The notes under the pieces were generated by a model. The model did no database searches and was not told the DNA's origin. It saw only the letters and a list, made by a program, of their open reading frames with translations. The position numbers and the translations under genes were made by a program. A stretch of 64,000 nucleotides of DNA from the NCBI GenBank assembly GCA_027531145.1, contig JAPZRF010000001.1, forward strand, positions 1 through 64,000, in the 5' to 3' direction. Positions 35,091 through 46,052 of the stretch are shown in pieces (positions within the stretch are counted from its first letter, which is position 1; each line of letters opens with the position of its first letter). The stretch comes from Brevundimonas sp. (GTDB taxonomy: Bacteria > Pseudomonadota > Alphaproteobacteria > Caulobacterales > Caulobacteraceae).

Positions 35091-35654
35091 TCAGAAGGCC
35101 GGGAACTCCAGCCGCGAGACATCATAGCCCAGCGCCGCGGCGCGCTGCACCAGCGCCTGACGCTCCGCCTCGGTCGGCAGCTCGCGGGTGTAGAGGAACA
35201 GCTTCTCGAACGTCGGGTCCGAGGCGATGAACCAGCTGTAGTCTTCGGCCCGGTCGAGGATCCAGTAGTCCCAGGTGACGAAGCCGCCGAAGTAGCGCAC
35301 CCGCAGCCGGGTGTTGGTCCCCGGGTCGAGAATGCGACCGCTGCCGGTCACCGCCACCTCACGGCCCTGCGGCGTGTCGCGCTGGCAGGTGTCGCGCACC
35401 GCCACCCGGTCCGGGGCGGTGAAGACATAGTTGGAAGCCCCAGCGACGCAGCCGTCGGTGATGCGCATGGGCAGGCGGCCGATCTCCAGCCAGCGGCCGG
35501 ACCACAGCCGTTCGGCGTCCACCGGCTTAAGTGGCGCCGGGGCACGCCAGGCCGACTCCGGCGGGGCGGTGACGCAGGCCGACAGGCCGGCGGCGAGGGC
35601 GAGGGCGAGCGCCGCAGCGCGGACGGCGGGGCGGATCAGGGCGCGAGGGGTCAC
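35091..35654 (-). CDS. lipocalin family lipoprotein (Blc-like)
   Basis: The 187-aa precursor starts at GTG behind GAGGAG. It has a lipobox ([11 protein letters not shown]) and a lipocalin barrel: [14 protein letters not shown] corresponds to the GxW motif, a middle segment [22 protein letters not shown] carries the Tyr/Trp-rich strand, and [11 protein letters not shown] resembles the closing Thr-Asp-Tyr/Arg motif. Blc-type lipocalins bind fatty acids or lysophospholipids at the outer membrane under envelope stress. It is transcribed just upstream of the dehydrogenase lipoprotein (22 bp gap), so probably with it. Confidence 0.85.
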   Translation of the reverse strand: MTPRALIRPAVRAAALALALAAGLSACVTAPPESAWRAPAPLKPVDAERLWSGRWLEIGRLPMRITDGCVAGASNYVFTAPDRVAVRDTCQRDTPQGREVAVTGSGRILDPGTNTRLRVRYFGGFVTWDYWILDRAEDYSWFIASDPTFEKLFLYTRELPTEAERQALVQRAAALGYDVSRLEFPAF

Positions 35655-35787
35655 GGGCGGTCTCCTCAAGGGGGTCTGTTCGCTATACGCGCTCGCGGCC
35701 GCCGCGGATGCCGTCACGGCGTCGCGACGCCTTGAGCCGGGGCCTCGCGCGCCCTATCTGCGACCGGACGACGCAGGGGATGCAGGC

Positions 35788-36723
35788 ATGACAGCGGTGA
35801 TCGAGGTCGAGGGCCTGACCAAGACGTATCCGTCCGGGCTGCAGGCGCTGAAGGGCATCGACCTGACCATCGGCAAGGGCGAGATCTTCGCCCTGCTGGG
35901 GCCGAACGGGGCCGGCAAGACCACCCTGATCTCGATCATCTGCGGCCTCGTGACCGCCAGCTCGGGCCGGGTGCGGGCCGACGGGCACGACATTGTGCAG
36001 GACTGGCGCAAGGCGCGGATGACCATTGGCCTGGTGCCACAGGAGCTGACCACCGACGCCTTCGAGACCGTGTGGTCGACCGTCCGCTTCAGCCGCGGCC
36101 TGTTCGGCAAGGCGCCGGACCCGGCCCATATCGAGCGGGTGCTGCGCGACCTCAGCCTGTGGGACAAGAAGGACGCGAAGATCATGACCCTGTCCGGCGG
36201 CATGAAGCGCCGGGTGATGATCGCCAAGGCCCTGTCGCACGAACCGGACATCCTGTTCCTCGACGAGCCGACCGCCGGGGTCGACGTCGAGCTGCGCCGG
36301 GACATGTGGGCCCTGGTCCGCCGCCTGCGCGACCAGGGCGTGACCATCGTCCTCACCACCCATTATCTTGAGGAGGCCGAGGAGATGGCCGACCGGATCG
36401 GGGTGATCCTCAAGGGCGAGCTGATCCTGGTCGACACCAAGGCCGCCCTGATGACCCGCCTCGGCCAGAAGACCCTGACCCTGCAGCTGCAGGCGCCGCT
36501 GACCAGCCTGCCGCCGGAGCTGGGCGAGTGGTCGCTCGAGTTGAAGGCCGACGGGCATGAGCTGGAATACGCCTTCGACGCCAACGCCGACCGCACCGGC
36601 GTCCCGTCCCTGCTGCGTCGGCTGGCCGACCTGGGCATCGGCTTCAGGGACCTATCGACGCGGCAGACCTCGCTCGAGGACATCTTCGTCGGCCTGGTGC
36701 ACGACGGTCGGGAGGCCGCGTGA
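35788..36723 (+). CDS. ABC exporter ATP-binding protein (YadG-like)
   Basis: The 311-aa ATPase has Walker [11 protein letters not shown]-loop [15 protein letters not shown], signature LSGGMKRR, Walker [18 protein letters not shown] and the switch His in [17 protein letters not shown]-terminal domain of about 80 residues is typical of the YadG/NodI group. Its stop overlaps the start of the permease gene, giving a two-gene ABC-2 exporter. The substrate is unknown; homologues are linked to polysaccharide or drug export. Confidence 0.9.
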   Translation: MTAVIEVEGLTKTYPSGLQALKGIDLTIGKGEIFALLGPNGAGKTTLISIICGLVTASSGRVRADGHDIVQDWRKARMTIGLVPQELTTDAFETVWSTVRFSRGLFGKAPDPAHIERVLRDLSLWDKKDAKIMTLSGGMKRRVMIAKALSHEPDILFLDEPTAGVDVELRRDMWALVRRLRDQGVTIVLTTHYLEEAEEMADRIGVILKGELILVDTKAALMTRLGQKTLTLQLQAPLTSLPPELGEWSLELKADGHELEYAFDANADRTGVPSLLRRLADLGIGFRDLSTRQTSLEDIFVGLVHDGREAA

Positions 36724-37490
36724 TGAGCTTCAACGGCCACGGCGTCTGGGCCATCTACCGCTTCGAGATGGCGCGCGCCCTGCGCACCGTCTGGCAGTCG
36801 ATCATCACCCCGGTGATCACCACCTCGCTCTATTTCGTGGTGTTCGGGGCCGCCATCGGCAGCCACATGGGCGGGGTATCCGAGGTGTCCTATGGTGCCT
36901 TCATCGTGCCCGGGCTGATCATGCTCAGCCTGTTCACCAACTCGATCTTCAACGCCTCGTTCGGCATCTACTTCCCGAAGTTCACCGGCACCATCTACGA
37001 GCTGCTGTCGGCCCCCGTGTCGCCGCTGGAGACGGTGCTGGGCTATGTCGGGGCGGCCGCCACCAAGTCGGTCATCCTCGGGCTGGTGATCCTCGCCACC
37101 GCCGCCCTGTTGGTGCCGCTGCAGATCGTCCATCCGCTGTGGATGCTGGCCTTCCTAGTCTTGATCTCCGCCGCTTTCAGCCTGTTCGGCTTCATCATCG
37201 GCGTCTGGGCCCAGAACTTCGAGCAGCTGAACTTCATCCCCATGCTGGTGGTGACGCCCCTGACCTTCCTCGGCGGGGCCTTCTACTCGATCGACATGCT
37301 GCCGGGGGTGTGGCGCACGGTGAGCCTGTTCAATCCGGTGGTCTATCTTATCTCCGGCTTCCGCTGGGCCTTCTTCGACGTCGGCGACGTGCATGTGGGG
37401 ATCAGCCTGGGCGCGACCCTGGCCTTCCTGCTGGTCTGCCTGTGGGTGGTCGCCTGGATCTTCCGCACGGGCTATCGTCTCAAGACCTGA
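36723..37490 (+). CDS. ABC-2 type permease (YadH-like)
   Basis: The 255-aa protein has six membrane helices and the ABC-2 family block [42 protein letters not shown]. Another conserved loop is [38 protein letters not shown]. The ATG at 36723 overlaps the TGA of the ATPase gene. It forms an exporter with the preceding ATPase. Confidence 0.92.
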   Translation: MSFNGHGVWAIYRFEMARALRTVWQSIITPVITTSLYFVVFGAAIGSHMGGVSEVSYGAFIVPGLIMLSLFTNSIFNASFGIYFPKFTGTIYELLSAPVSPLETVLGYVGAAATKSVILGLVILATAALLVPLQIVHPLWMLAFLVLISAAFSLFGFIIGVWAQNFEQLNFIPMLVVTPLTFLGGAFYSIDMLPGVWRTVSLFNPVVYLISGFRWAFFDVGDVHVGISLGATLAFLLVCLWVVAWIFRTGYRLKT

Positions 37491-37510
37491 GCTCCCGAAG
37501 GAGACGCGCA

Positions 37511-37792
37511 ATGGTGACGGCGACGTGGAACGGGGCGGTGATCGCCCGCTCGGACGACACGGTGGTGGTGGAAGGCAACCACTACTTCCCGCGCAGCGCC
37601 GTGGATCCGGCCTATCTGCGCGACAGCCCGCACATCTCCCTGTGCCCGTGGAAGGGCACGGCCCACTATTTCAGCCTTCTGGTAGACGGGGCGGAGAATC
37701 GCAACGCCGCCTGGTACTATCCCGAGCCGAAATCGGCGGCCGAGGATATCCGCGACCGCGTCGCCTTCTGGCGTGGGGTGCAGGTCGGCTGA
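37511..37792 (+). CDS. DUF427 domain protein
   Basis: The 93-aa protein is a single DUF427 domain: TATWNGAVIARSDDTVVVEGNHYFPRSAV, then CPWKGTAHYFSLLVDG and WYYPEPKSAAEDIRDRVAFW. It is a small beta-rich cytoplasmic family of unknown activity. It follows the ABC permease by 20 bp with ribosome site AAGGAGA, so it may be cotranscribed. Confidence 0.88.
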   Translation: MVTATWNGAVIARSDDTVVVEGNHYFPRSAVDPAYLRDSPHISLCPWKGTAHYFSLLVDGAENRNAAWYYPEPKSAAEDIRDRVAFWRGVQVG

Positions 37793-37846
37793 CTGCCGGA
37801 CCAGACCCGGCTGAGGTGGACGCAATCCAACTCAACCGATTTCGGT

Positions 37847-38245
37847 CTAGTCGGCGTGGCGGTAGGGCAGGTAGCCCCGCTCCACGATCCGTCGCAGGCC
37901 CTCGTAGGCCTCGGTCAGCTCGTCGAAGGCCAGCCGCAGCTCCTGCAGGCGGCGCGCCTCGTCCGGACGGATGGTGTGGCCGGCCTCGGTCATGCGCAGG
38001 GCCTCGGCGATCCAGCGCGCCCGGGCCGTGGCAGAGGCCACTGCCAGCTTCTGGAATGCCGACGGATCGGCGTGCTTCGCCCCGAGGCCCAGCACCTGGG
38101 GGATCACCTCGCGGTTGGAGAGGAAGGCCGTGTAGTCGATCTGCTCCAGCTGGCCGCGCAGGCGGCGCTGTTCGTGCGGATCGAGGTCGGTCGGCTCGAA
38201 ATGGTCCCGGGGCCGACGATAGCTGGACGTTACGCTGGTTGCCAT
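37847..38245 (-). CDS. hypothetical helical protein (132 aa)
   Basis: From ATG 38245, behind GGAGGA, the protein starts with a short Ser/Arg-rich segment (MATSVTSSYRRPRDHFEPTDLDP). It continues as a helical, soluble domain with KLAVASATARARWIAEALRMTEAGHTIRPDEARRLQELRLAFDELTEAYEGLRRIVERGYL. No family is recognised. It lies convergent to the DUF427 gene and downstream of putP's start region, facing no obvious partner. It looks like a genuine lineage-specific gene by composition and ribosome site. Confidence 0.65.
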   Translation of the reverse strand: MATSVTSSYRRPRDHFEPTDLDPHEQRRLRGQLEQIDYTAFLSNREVIPQVLGLGAKHADPSAFQKLAVASATARARWIAEALRMTEAGHTIRPDEARRLQELRLAFDELTEAYEGLRRIVERGYLPYRHAD

Positions 38246-38304
38246 CACGCAGTCCTCCGACGGGGCCGGGAAGAACCCCGTCACTGCATGGTGCGCTGCG
38301 CTGG

Positions 38305-39813
38305 TTAACGGGCCCTTGCCGCCGGCTGCGCCAGCCGCGCGCGCACAGTGTCGAACACGCCGGTGACCGCAGCGGGCGGGGCGCGATCTAGCAAGCTGAC
38401 GACGACGATGGCCAGGGCGGACAGCAGGAAGCCCGGCACGATCTCATAAACCATACTGCTCAGCGGGCTGCTGTCCGGCCCGACCGGAGCATAGATCCAC
38501 ACCAGCACCGTGGCGGCACCCACCAGCATCCCCGCCAGCGCCCCGTTGCGGGTCATGCGCCGCCAGGTCAGGGCGAGGAGGATCAGCGGCCCGAAGGCGG
38601 CACCGAAGCCGGCCCAGGCGTTGGCCACCAGCCCCAGCACATTGCTCTCCGGGTTCCAGGCCAGGCCCAGCGCCGCCAGCGCCACCGCCACCACCGCCAG
38701 CCGGCCGACGAGCACTCGCTCGGTCTGGCCGGCATCGCGACGCAGGAGCAGGGCGTAGGCATCCTCGACCAGCGAGCTGGAGGCGACCAGCAGCTGGGAG
38801 GAGATGGTGCTCATGATGGCGGCGAGGATGGCGGCGTATAGAAAACCGGTGACCAGCGGGTCGAACAGCACCTCGGACAGCAGGATGAAGATGGTCTCCG
38901 GGTCGCTGACATCCAGCCCGTGAACGGCGGTCCAGGCTGCGCCGGTAAGGCCAACGGCCATTGCCCCGATAAGGGTCACGGCCATCCAGCCCATGCCGAT
39001 GGCCGTGGCGGTCGGCACATCCCTGACCGAGCGGATGGCCATGAAACGGACGATGATGTGTGGCTGGCCAAAGTAGCCGAGGCCCCAGGCCAGCAGGGAG
39101 ATCATGCCCAGCACCGAGGCGTCGCGGAACAGGTCCAGCATGGCTGGATCCTTCGCCGCCAGCGCCGCCTCCACCGCCGACGGACCGCCGGACCCGTCGA
39201 GCGCCGCGACCGGCACCACGATCAGGGCCAGGAACATGATGCTGCCCTGGACGAAGTCGGTCAGGCTGACGGCGAGGAAGCCGCCGAATACCACATAGGC
39301 CAGCACCGCGCCGGCGGTGATCCACAGGCCCCAAGCATAGGGAACGTCGAAGGCGCTGTCGAACATCTTGCCGCCGGCCACCAGACCGGCCGAGGTGTAG
39401 AGGGTGAAGAACACCACAATCACCGCAGCCGACAGCAGGCGAAGGGCGTGCGAGCGGTCGCCGAAACGTTTCTCGAGGAAGTCGGGGATGGTGATGGCGT
39501 CATCGGCCATCTCCGTGTGCAGCCGCAGGCGCGGTGCGACCACCAGGTAGTTGGCAAAGGCCCCGAAGAACAGGCCAACGGCGATCCAGCCGGCCGACAG
39601 GCCCTGGGCGAAGGCGGCGCCGGGCAGGCCAAGCATGATCCAGCCACTCATGTCCGAGGCCCCCGCCGACAGGGCCGTGACCGCCGGACCGATCCTGCGG
39701 CCGCCCAGCATGTAGCCCGAAACGTCACCGGTCGAGGCGCGCCAGGCGTAGAGGCCGATACCCAGCATCAGGGCGAAATAGATCGACAGGGAGATGAGAA
39801 CGCCGGTGTCCAT
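38305..39813 (-). CDS. putP: sodium/proline symporter
   Basis: The 502-aa protein is a sodium:solute symporter (LeuT-fold, about 13 helices). The PutP-type features are the sodium-binding region ALSAGASDMSGWIMLGLPGAAF near the N-terminus, the long loop with LLAWGLGYFGQPHIIVRFMAIRS, and ILAAIMSTISSQLLVASSSLVEDAY. It imports proline with Na+. ATG 39813 precedes the first helix. The gene is divergent from mutA with about 117 bp between the starts. Confidence 0.93.
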   Translation of the reverse strand: MDTGVLISLSIYFALMLGIGLYAWRASTGDVSGYMLGGRRIGPAVTALSAGASDMSGWIMLGLPGAAFAQGLSAGWIAVGLFFGAFANYLVVAPRLRLHTEMADDAITIPDFLEKRFGDRSHALRLLSAAVIVVFFTLYTSAGLVAGGKMFDSAFDVPYAWGLWITAGAVLAYVVFGGFLAVSLTDFVQGSIMFLALIVVPVAALDGSGGPSAVEAALAAKDPAMLDLFRDASVLGMISLLAWGLGYFGQPHIIVRFMAIRSVRDVPTATAIGMGWMAVTLIGAMAVGLTGAAWTAVHGLDVSDPETIFILLSEVLFDPLVTGFLYAAILAAIMSTISSQLLVASSSLVEDAYALLLRRDAGQTERVLVGRLAVVAVALAALGLAWNPESNVLGLVANAWAGFGAAFGPLILLALTWRRMTRNGALAGMLVGAATVLVWIYAPVGPDSSPLSSMVYEIVPGFLLSALAIVVVSLLDRAPPAAVTGVFDTVRARLAQPAARAR

Positions 39814-39930
39814 GTGACCGGGCGTAGCAGCCCCGACCCGGCCCGGCCACCCCCGCCGTCGTGGCCGGGCGCGGCGCTTGGCACCTGACGCCGGGATGGG
39901 CCATAGGAAGCGCCAGTGACGGAGGGAGCG

Positions 39931-41310
39931 ATGGGCGCGTTCAGAACGCCAACGCGGGAGGCGTGGGAAGCCGCGGCGCGCAAGGCGCTGAAAGACCGAC
40001 CTCTGGAGGAGCTGACCCGGCGCGACCCTGACGGTCTGGCGATCGCGCTGCTCTATACGGCCGATGACGGGGGAGAGGCGCTGTGCGCCCCGCGCGCCGC
40101 CGACGCCGACGGCCGCGCTTGGGACCTGCGCATGGTGGTCGAGGCCGACAGTCCGGCCGAGGCCAATGCGGAGGCCCTGGCCGACCTGCAGAACGGCGCC
40201 GCCTCGCTGCTCCTGTCCGGGGCGGTGCTGGCTGATCCGGACCCGCTGATCGCGGCGCTGCAGGGGGTCGCGCTGGAGCTGGCCCCGGTCGGGCTGGGTG
40301 CCGGACTCGACGGCCCCGACGCTGCCAACGCCCTGGCCGTCGCCGCCAAGGGCGCGCCGCGCGCCCGGCTGATGTTCCACATGGACCCGCTGTCGGCCTT
40401 CGCTGTCGGCGGCGGCGCTCCTCGGCCGATCGCCGAGCACCTGACGCTGGCGGCCAACACCGCGGCGCGGCATGCCGGGGCCTATCCGGAGGCCGACTTC
40501 TTCCTTGCCTCGGGCCAGGTCGTGCACGAGGCCGGGGGGTCGAACGCCCAGGAGCTGGGCTTCGCCGCCGCCAGCGCCCTGGCGTACCTCAAGGCCGGGG
40601 TCGAGGCGGGCCTGCCGCTGGAGCGCGCCGCGCGCGGTCTGTGGCTGGGGCTGACGGTCGACGCGGTGTATTTCGACGCCCTCGCGAAGGTGCGGGCCCT
40701 GCGGCGGATCTGGGCCGGACTGACGGCACCGCTGGGGCTGACCCTGCCTGCACGCATCGAGGCGCGCTCGTCGCGGCGCATGCTGGCGGCACGCGATCCG
40801 TGGCCCAACCTGCTCAGGTTGACCGCGGCGGGCTTCGCCGGGGCCGTGGGCGGGGCCGAGGCTATCGTGCTGGAGGGCTTCACCCGGGCGGCCGGCCGCC
40901 CCGACGCCTTCGCCCGGCGCCAGGCGCGCAACACCCAGCTGGTGCTGATGGAGGAGGCCCACCTCGGCCGCGTCGACGACCCCGCCGCCGGATCGTGGTT
41001 CCTCGACGCCCGGTCCCGCGACCTGGCCGCCGCCGGCTGGGCCGAGTTCCGGCGGATCGAGGCCGAGGGCGGGCTGGCCGCCAGTCTTCTCGCGGGGGCG
41101 TTCCAGGCGCGCGTGGCCGAAGCCCGCGCGGCGCTGGAGACCGCTCATGCCGGGGGCGGACAGCCGCTCGTCGGGGTGACACGCTTCATCGACCCGGAGC
41201 CCCGCCCGGCCCCGGTCGTGCCCCTGCCGACCCTTCCCGCCCCGCTCGGGCAGATCGCGCCGCTGAGCCCCCTGCCCCTCGTCGCCGGGCTTGAGGAGGC
41301 CGCCCGATGA
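39931..41310 (+). CDS. mutA: methylmalonyl-CoA mutase, small (beta) subunit
   Basis: The 459-aa subunit shows the mutase barrel blocks at lower conservation than Mut[13 protein letters not shown] [31 protein letters not shown] and [25 protein letters not shown]. It lacks the C-terminal B12-binding His motif, as expected for the non-catalytic subunit that stabilises MutB. ATG 39931 (after GAGGGAGCG) is preferred to the GTG at 39916. Its stop overlaps the mutB start (ATGA). Confidence 0.92.
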   Translation: MGAFRTPTREAWEAAARKALKDRPLEELTRRDPDGLAIALLYTADDGGEALCAPRAADADGRAWDLRMVVEADSPAEANAEALADLQNGAASLLLSGAVLADPDPLIAALQGVALELAPVGLGAGLDGPDAANALAVAAKGAPRARLMFHMDPLSAFAVGGGAPRPIAEHLTLAANTAARHAGAYPEADFFLASGQVVHEAGGSNAQELGFAAASALAYLKAGVEAGLPLERAARGLWLGLTVDAVYFDALAKVRALRRIWAGLTAPLGLTLPARIEARSSRRMLAARDPWPNLLRLTAAGFAGAVGGAEAIVLEGFTRAAGRPDAFARRQARNTQLVLMEEAHLGRVDDPAAGSWFLDARSRDLAAAGWAEFRRIEAEGGLAASLLAGAFQARVAEARAALETAHAGGGQPLVGVTRFIDPEPRPAPVVPLPTLPAPLGQIAPLSPLPLVAGLEEAAR

Positions 41311-43460
41311 GCGTTCGCTTCCCCGACTATGCGGCCCTGCCGCTGGACCTGTCCGCACCGCTGCCGGCGGGCCCGGCCCGCGCGCCCTGGCGGACGCCCG
41401 AGGGCATCGAGGTGGCCCCGGCCTATGGCCCGGACGCGATCGCCGGGCTGGACGACATCCATGGTCTGCCCGGCCTCGCCCCGTTCAGCCGCGGTCCTTA
41501 TCCGACCATGTACGCCGGGGCCCCCTGGACCATCCGCCAGTACGCCGGCTTCTCCACCGCCGAAGAGTCCAACGCCTTCTACCGCCGCAACCTGGCGGCC
41601 GGGCAGAAGGGGCTGTCGATCGCCTTCGACCTGGCCACCCACCGGGGCTACGATTCCGACCATCCGCGCGTCGCCGGCGACGTCGGCATGGCCGGGGTGG
41701 CGATCGATTCCATCCTCGACATGCGCACGTTGTTCGACGGCATCCCGCTCGACCGGATGAGCGTGTCGATGACCATGAACGGCGCGGTGCTGCCGGTACT
41801 GGCCCTCTATGTCGTCGCGGCCGAGGAGCAGGGTGTGCCGCACGCGGCCCTGACCGGGACCATCCAGAACGACATCCTCAAGGAGTTCATGGTCCGCAAC
41901 ACCTACATCTATCCGCCGGCACCCAGCATGCGGATCATTGCGGACATCTTCGCCTGGACCGCGCAGGAGACGCCGCGCTTCAACTCCATCTCGATCAGCG
42001 GCTACCACATGCAGGAGGCCGGGGCCTCGGCTGACCTGGAGCTGGCCTACACCCTGGCCGACGGTATCGAGTACATCCGCGCCGGAGTCGCCTCGGGACT
42101 GGACATCGACGCCTTCGCGCCGCGCCTGTCTTTCTTCTGGGCGATCGGCATGAACTACTTCATGGAGGTGGCCAAGCTGCGCGCCGGCCGCCTGCTGTGG
42201 GCCGAGGCGGTGGCGCGCGAGTTCGCCCCGAAAGACTCCCGTTCCCTGTCCCTGCGCGCTCACTGTCAGACCTCCGGCTGGTCGCTGGCGGCCCGGGACG
42301 TGTTCAACAACGTCAGCCGCACCATGGTCGAGGCCATGGCCGCCGCCGGGGGCCAGACCCAGAGCCTGCACACCAACAGCCTCGACGAGGCCCTGGCCCT
42401 GCCGACCGACTTCTCGGCCCGCATCGCCCGCAACACCCAGCTGCTGCTGCAACTGGAGACCGGCCTGACCGGGGTGATCGACCCCTGGGGCGGCAGCTTC
42501 TTCGTCGAGCGCCTGACCCACGAGCTGGCCCATCGCGCCCGCGCCCACATGGCCGAGGTCGAGGCCCTGGGCGGCATGGCCAAAGCCATCGAGGCCGGCG
42601 TACCCAAGCTGCGCATCGAGGAGGCGGCAGCCCGCACCCAGGCCCGTATCGACACGGGCCAGCAGACGGTCGTGGGCGTGAACCGCTACCTGTCCGACAC
42701 GGTCGACGACATCCCGGTGCTGAAGGTCGACAACGCCGCCGTACTGGCGGCCCAGATTGACAAACTCAAGCGTCTCCGCGCCGGCCGCGACGAGGCCGCG
42801 ACCCGCGCGGCGCTGGAGGCCCTGACCGCCGGGGCCCGCGGCAACGCCAATCTGATGGAGCTGGCGGTGCGCGCCGCCCGCGCCCAGGCCACGGTCGGCG
42901 AGATCTCCGACGCGCTGGAGGCCGCCTTCGGCCGCCATGTGGCCGAGGTGAAGACCGTGTCCGGCGTCTATGGCCGCGAGGCCGGGCCCGACGCCCGCGT
43001 CTCCCGCGCCCGCGACATGGTCGCCGCCTTCGTCGAGAACGACGGCGGCCCGCCGCGAATCCTCATCGCCAAGCTGGGCCAGGACGGCCACGACCGCGGC
43101 CAGAAGGTGGTGGCCACCGCCTATGCCGACCTCGGCCTGGAGGCCATCGCCGGGCCGCTGTTCCAGACCCCGGCCGAAGCCGCCCGCGACGCCGTCGAGC
43201 GCGGGGTGCATGTGGTCGGGGCCTCGTCCCTCGCCGCCGGCCACCTGACCCTGGCACCCCAGCTGATCGCCGAGCTGAAGAGGCTCGGCCGAGAGGACAT
43301 CATGGTGGTGGTCGGCGGCGTCATCCCCCCGGCGGACGTCCAGCCCCTGCTGGACGCCGGGGTGGCCGCCGTCTATCCGCCCGGCTCGGTGGTGGCCGAG
43401 ACCGCCATCGACCTGATCGAGAAGCTGAACGTCCGCTGCGGCTACGCCCAGAAGGGCTGA
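41307..43460 (+). CDS. mutB: methylmalonyl-CoA mutase, large (alpha) subunit
   Basis: The 717-aa catalytic subunit interconverts (R)-methylmalonyl-CoA and succinyl-CoA with adenosylcobalamin, linking propionyl-CoA breakdown to the TCA cycle. The N-terminal barrel contains the substrate tyrosine region [20 protein letters not shown]. The C-terminal cobalamin domain has D593-G-H595-D-R-G ([12 protein letters not shown]), where His595 is the lower cobalt ligand, plus [11 protein letters not shown]. It is translationally coupled to mutA. CobT in the same window supplies part of the cofactor pathway. Confidence 0.97.
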   Translation: MSVRFPDYAALPLDLSAPLPAGPARAPWRTPEGIEVAPAYGPDAIAGLDDIHGLPGLAPFSRGPYPTMYAGAPWTIRQYAGFSTAEESNAFYRRNLAAGQKGLSIAFDLATHRGYDSDHPRVAGDVGMAGVAIDSILDMRTLFDGIPLDRMSVSMTMNGAVLPVLALYVVAAEEQGVPHAALTGTIQNDILKEFMVRNTYIYPPAPSMRIIADIFAWTAQETPRFNSISISGYHMQEAGASADLELAYTLADGIEYIRAGVASGLDIDAFAPRLSFFWAIGMNYFMEVAKLRAGRLLWAEAVAREFAPKDSRSLSLRAHCQTSGWSLAARDVFNNVSRTMVEAMAAAGGQTQSLHTNSLDEALALPTDFSARIARNTQLLLQLETGLTGVIDPWGGSFFVERLTHELAHRARAHMAEVEALGGMAKAIEAGVPKLRIEEAAARTQARIDTGQQTVVGVNRYLSDTVDDIPVLKVDNAAVLAAQIDKLKRLRAGRDEAATRAALEALTAGARGNANLMELAVRAARAQATVGEISDALEAAFGRHVAEVKTVSGVYGREAGPDARVSRARDMVAAFVENDGGPPRILIAKLGQDGHDRGQKVVATAYADLGLEAIAGPLFQTPAEAARDAVERGVHVVGASSLAAGHLTLAPQLIAELKRLGREDIMVVVGGVIPPADVQPLLDAGVAAVYPPGSVVAETAIDLIEKLNVRCGYAQKG

Positions 43461-43690
43461 GCTGCCCGGCGATTCGCGTCGAGCGGGGCATGACCCTGTA
43501 AAGCCGTCACCCTCGGGCTCGTGCCGAGGGGCCATAGCGGGGTCAGGCGCAGCCGCGCGCAGCTTTCAGGTTCCGCCAGCACCAACCGGCGATCGCGCCC
43601 GGCGGACCGATGGGCCCGCGGGGGCAAGCCCGGGATCGACGACAGCTTGAAATCAAATCTGACTTTCTTCGGACTCGGGGGCTTACAACC

Positions 43691-44122
43691 TCAGGGTCGC
43701 GCGCGGTCCGGCAAGGCGGCGACCTCCTCGGCCGTCAGCCGGCGCTCAACGCGGGCCAGGCAGGGTCCCGGATGGACCGGGCTCGGATGGCTGATGACCA
43801 CATTGACCTGGTCCGAAAGACACAGCCGCCCGGAGCCGCCACCGAACCGCTGGACAAGGGCAATGTCGATCGCGCTGTCCAGATCGAGGCAGGCCCCGAT
43901 GGTGACCAGCTCGAAGACCTCGTCACGGCCGATGCGGACATAGAGCAGCCGGTCGCGGTCAGACCGGAAGTTGCGGATCTGGCTGGTGTAGAAGCAGCGG
44001 CGCGCCGAGGCCGCCTCGGTGCCCGCAGCAGCCGCCGGGCCAGACGCGGCCGGGGTCGTGGGGGCGCAGGCCGCGAGAGCGGTCGCAACGGCGAGACAAG
44101 CGGGGAGCAGCACGCGCATCAT
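43691..44122 (-). CDS. DUF6491-like lipoprotein
   Basis: The 143-aa precursor has a lipobox (LLPACLAVATALAAC), an Ala/Thr-rich spacer and a compact domain with two Cys pairs (RRCFYTSQIRNFRSDRDRLLYVRIG, GACLDLD, GRLCLSDQVNVV). The SQIRNFR and Cys pattern resemble the uncharacterised DUF6491 family of Caulobacterales and Sphingomonadales. The start overlaps the mnmC stop (ATGA), so it is translated from the mnmC transcript. Family assignment is from memory of the pattern and is moderate. Confidence 0.7.
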   Translation of the reverse strand: MMRVLLPACLAVATALAACAPTTPAASGPAAAAGTEAASARRCFYTSQIRNFRSDRDRLLYVRIGRDEVFELVTIGACLDLDSAIDIALVQRFGGGSGRLCLSDQVNVVISHPSPVHPGPCLARVERRLTAEEVAALPDRARP

Positions 44123-45951
44123 GGTTCTCCGGAACAGGCACCGAGAGGGTCCGCGCGACTTCCTGAACCCCCGATGAACGGAACAGTTCCGGCCCCCGGT
44201 CGGTCGGGGGCGACCCGCGCCGCCAGATCGGTCGGCAGGGGGGACGGAACCCCGGTCAGGCGCGCCGCGACATGCTCCGCCAGCAGGGGCGCAACGCAGA
44301 ACCCGCGCGAACCGAGACCGCCAAGCACCCACAGGCCAGGCGCACCGGGAACCTCGCCGCACAGGGGCAGCCGGTCAGGCGTGGTGGCGCGCACAGCGGC
44401 GCGGCGCTGCCCCGGCTGGTCTCGCACCGCCGCCGCGAGCGCCGGCAGCCTGGCCTCGAGCATGGCCAGGTTGCGGGCCGAGGCCGCCTCTGACGGGACC
44501 GGCGCGGTCTCGCCCCGGTCGTGGGTCGCGCCCCACAGCACCCCCTCGCCGGTCGGGACCGCGTAGCCGCCCCAGGCGACGGCCGCTGGCGGGGCCACAC
44601 CGGCGCTCCAGTCCGCCTGACCGGCCACCGGCGCGAGACCGGGCCCTGGCAGCAGGTCGATGGTGCCCCAGCCGGCAGTGATCACCACGGCGTCGGCGAC
44701 TATCGCCGGCCCGTCCGCCAGCCGGACGCGCCAGCCGCCCTCATCCGGCTCAAGGCCGACGGCGCGGCCAGACCGCACCTCGACGCCCTTGAGCCAGGCC
44801 ATGCGCACCGCAGCGGGCGCAAGGGCCAGGGCCGGCCCCATCCACAGCCCGTGGGCGTCCACAGCCAGGCCAAGCCGCGCCGAGGCGGCCGCCGGATCCA
44901 GTGCCATCAGGGCTCCACCCCACCAGGGCTGGGCCGCCACCTTGTCGAAGCGGGCCGGGTCGCGGGCGGCGGCAGCAAGTTGCAGCACCCCCTCGGACAG
45001 CACGGCACCGGGGACGGCGCGATAGAGGTCCCCGGCGCGCTCCAGCGCCTGGGCGTAGAGGGCGGCGAGCGTCAGATCGCCGGCGTCGAGACGGGGTGTG
45101 ACGAGGGCAGCGGGAAAGCCCGAGGCCCCCGCCCCGGGCTGCCCGGCCTCGATCACGAGGGGGGCGAGCCCCTGCGCCCGCAGGGCCCGCGCCATCGCCT
45201 GTCCGGCGATGCCGGCACCCAGGATGACGATGCGGCCGGGCGGCCGCGTTCGTGGCCCATCGGGGGCGACTGCTTCCAGCCGCTCGCGCTTGCGGCCGTG
45301 GCCGGGCCGCTTGTCGACCTTGAAGCCGCGCGCTTGCAGTCCCCGCCGCACCGCCCCGGCGACTGTGAAAGTGGCGACCCGGGCGCCCGGGGCGGAGCGG
45401 GCCGCCACCGCATCCAGCACTGCGTCGCACCACATGCCGGGGTTGGTCGAGGGGGCGAAGCCGTCAAGAAACCAGGCATCGGCGTCTCCGGACCAACGGT
45501 CGAGCGCATCAGCAGCGTCGCCTGCGGCCAGGTCCAGCGACACGCCGAGGTCATCGAGGCTGACCCGGTGAAAGCCGGGGGTCTGAGCCGGCCAGACCGC
45601 CAGCATCCGCGCCGCGAGGTCCGCCATCTCCGGCCAGGCGGCGAGGGCGCGCGCAGCGTCGGCCCGGGATAGCGGGTAGGCCTCGACGGAGAAGATCGAC
45701 AGCCGCCCGCCGGGGGGGCGATGACGGCTCCACAGGTCCAGCAGGGCGATGATGTTGAGGCCCGTGCCGAATCCCAGCTCCGCGACAGTGAAGCGGGGCC
45801 TCCCTACCCACGCCTGCGGCAGGCCGCAGCCGGCGAGGAAGACGGCGCGGGTCTCCGCCAGCCCGTCCTCGCGCGAGAAGTAGACATCGCCGAACCGGCG
45901 CGAGACCGGGGCACCTTCGGGCGTCCAGTCGAGGTCGGCAGAATCAGCCAT
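44119..45951 (-). CDS. mnmC: bifunctional tRNA 5-methylaminomethyl-2-thiouridine biosynthesis protein MnmC
   Basis: The 610-aa enzyme finishes the mnm5s2U34 modification of tRNA wobble uridines. The N-terminal MnmD domain (about 1-230) is a methyltransferase with the SAM loop VAELGFGTGLNIIALL and DAWFLDGFAPSTNP. The C-terminal MnmC1 domain is an FAD oxidoreductase with dinucleotide motif IVILGAGIAGQAMARAL and a terminal GLGSRGFCVAPLLAE. The ATG at 45951 is chosen because the open frame upstream runs through a terminator. The downstream lipoprotein gene overlaps. Confidence 0.93.
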   Translation of the reverse strand: MADSADLDWTPEGAPVSRRFGDVYFSREDGLAETRAVFLAGCGLPQAWVGRPRFTVAELGFGTGLNIIALLDLWSRHRPPGGRLSIFSVEAYPLSRADAARALAAWPEMADLAARMLAVWPAQTPGFHRVSLDDLGVSLDLAAGDAADALDRWSGDADAWFLDGFAPSTNPGMWCDAVLDAVAARSAPGARVATFTVAGAVRRGLQARGFKVDKRPGHGRKRERLEAVAPDGPRTRPPGRIVILGAGIAGQAMARALRAQGLAPLVIEAGQPGAGASGFPAALVTPRLDAGDLTLAALYAQALERAGDLYRAVPGAVLSEGVLQLAAAARDPARFDKVAAQPWWGGALMALDPAAASARLGLAVDAHGLWMGPALALAPAAVRMAWLKGVEVRSGRAVGLEPDEGGWRVRLADGPAIVADAVVITAGWGTIDLLPGPGLAPVAGQADWSAGVAPPAAVAWGGYAVPTGEGVLWGATHDRGETAPVPSEAASARNLAMLEARLPALAAAVRDQPGQRRAAVRATTPDRLPLCGEVPGAPGLWVLGGLGSRGFCVAPLLAEHVAARLTGVPSPLPTDLAARVAPDRPGAGTVPFIGGSGSRADPLGACSGEP

Positions 45952-45981
45952 AACCGCCTCATGCGCCGGATTGCGCGCACG

Positions 45982-46009
45982 AAAAAGGGGGCCGTCGGCG
46001 ACGACCCCC
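45982..46009 (-). terminator. Rho-independent terminator, copy 1 (after Ala-rich lipoprotein gene 1)
   Basis: On the minus strand a 10-bp stem with a 3-nt loop (plus-strand positions 45987-46009, arm GGGGGTCGTC) is followed by five T residues (45982-45986). It ends the transcript of the gene at 46053-46307. It is a near copy of the terminator at 46440-46467. Confidence 0.85.
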
Positions 46010-46052
46010 TTCCGCAGGCGATCCCGGAGGACCGCCCCTCGCAACAAGGCGA

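Noticed and set aside
39814..41358. A long N-terminal extension of the putP frame reaching into mutA
   Set aside because: The extension is the antisense of mutA. PutP-like sequence begins exactly at the ATG at 39813.
45952..46047. An upstream extension of mnmC through the lipoprotein terminator
   Set aside because: It would translate a strong terminator hairpin; MnmC conservation begins after ATG 45951.
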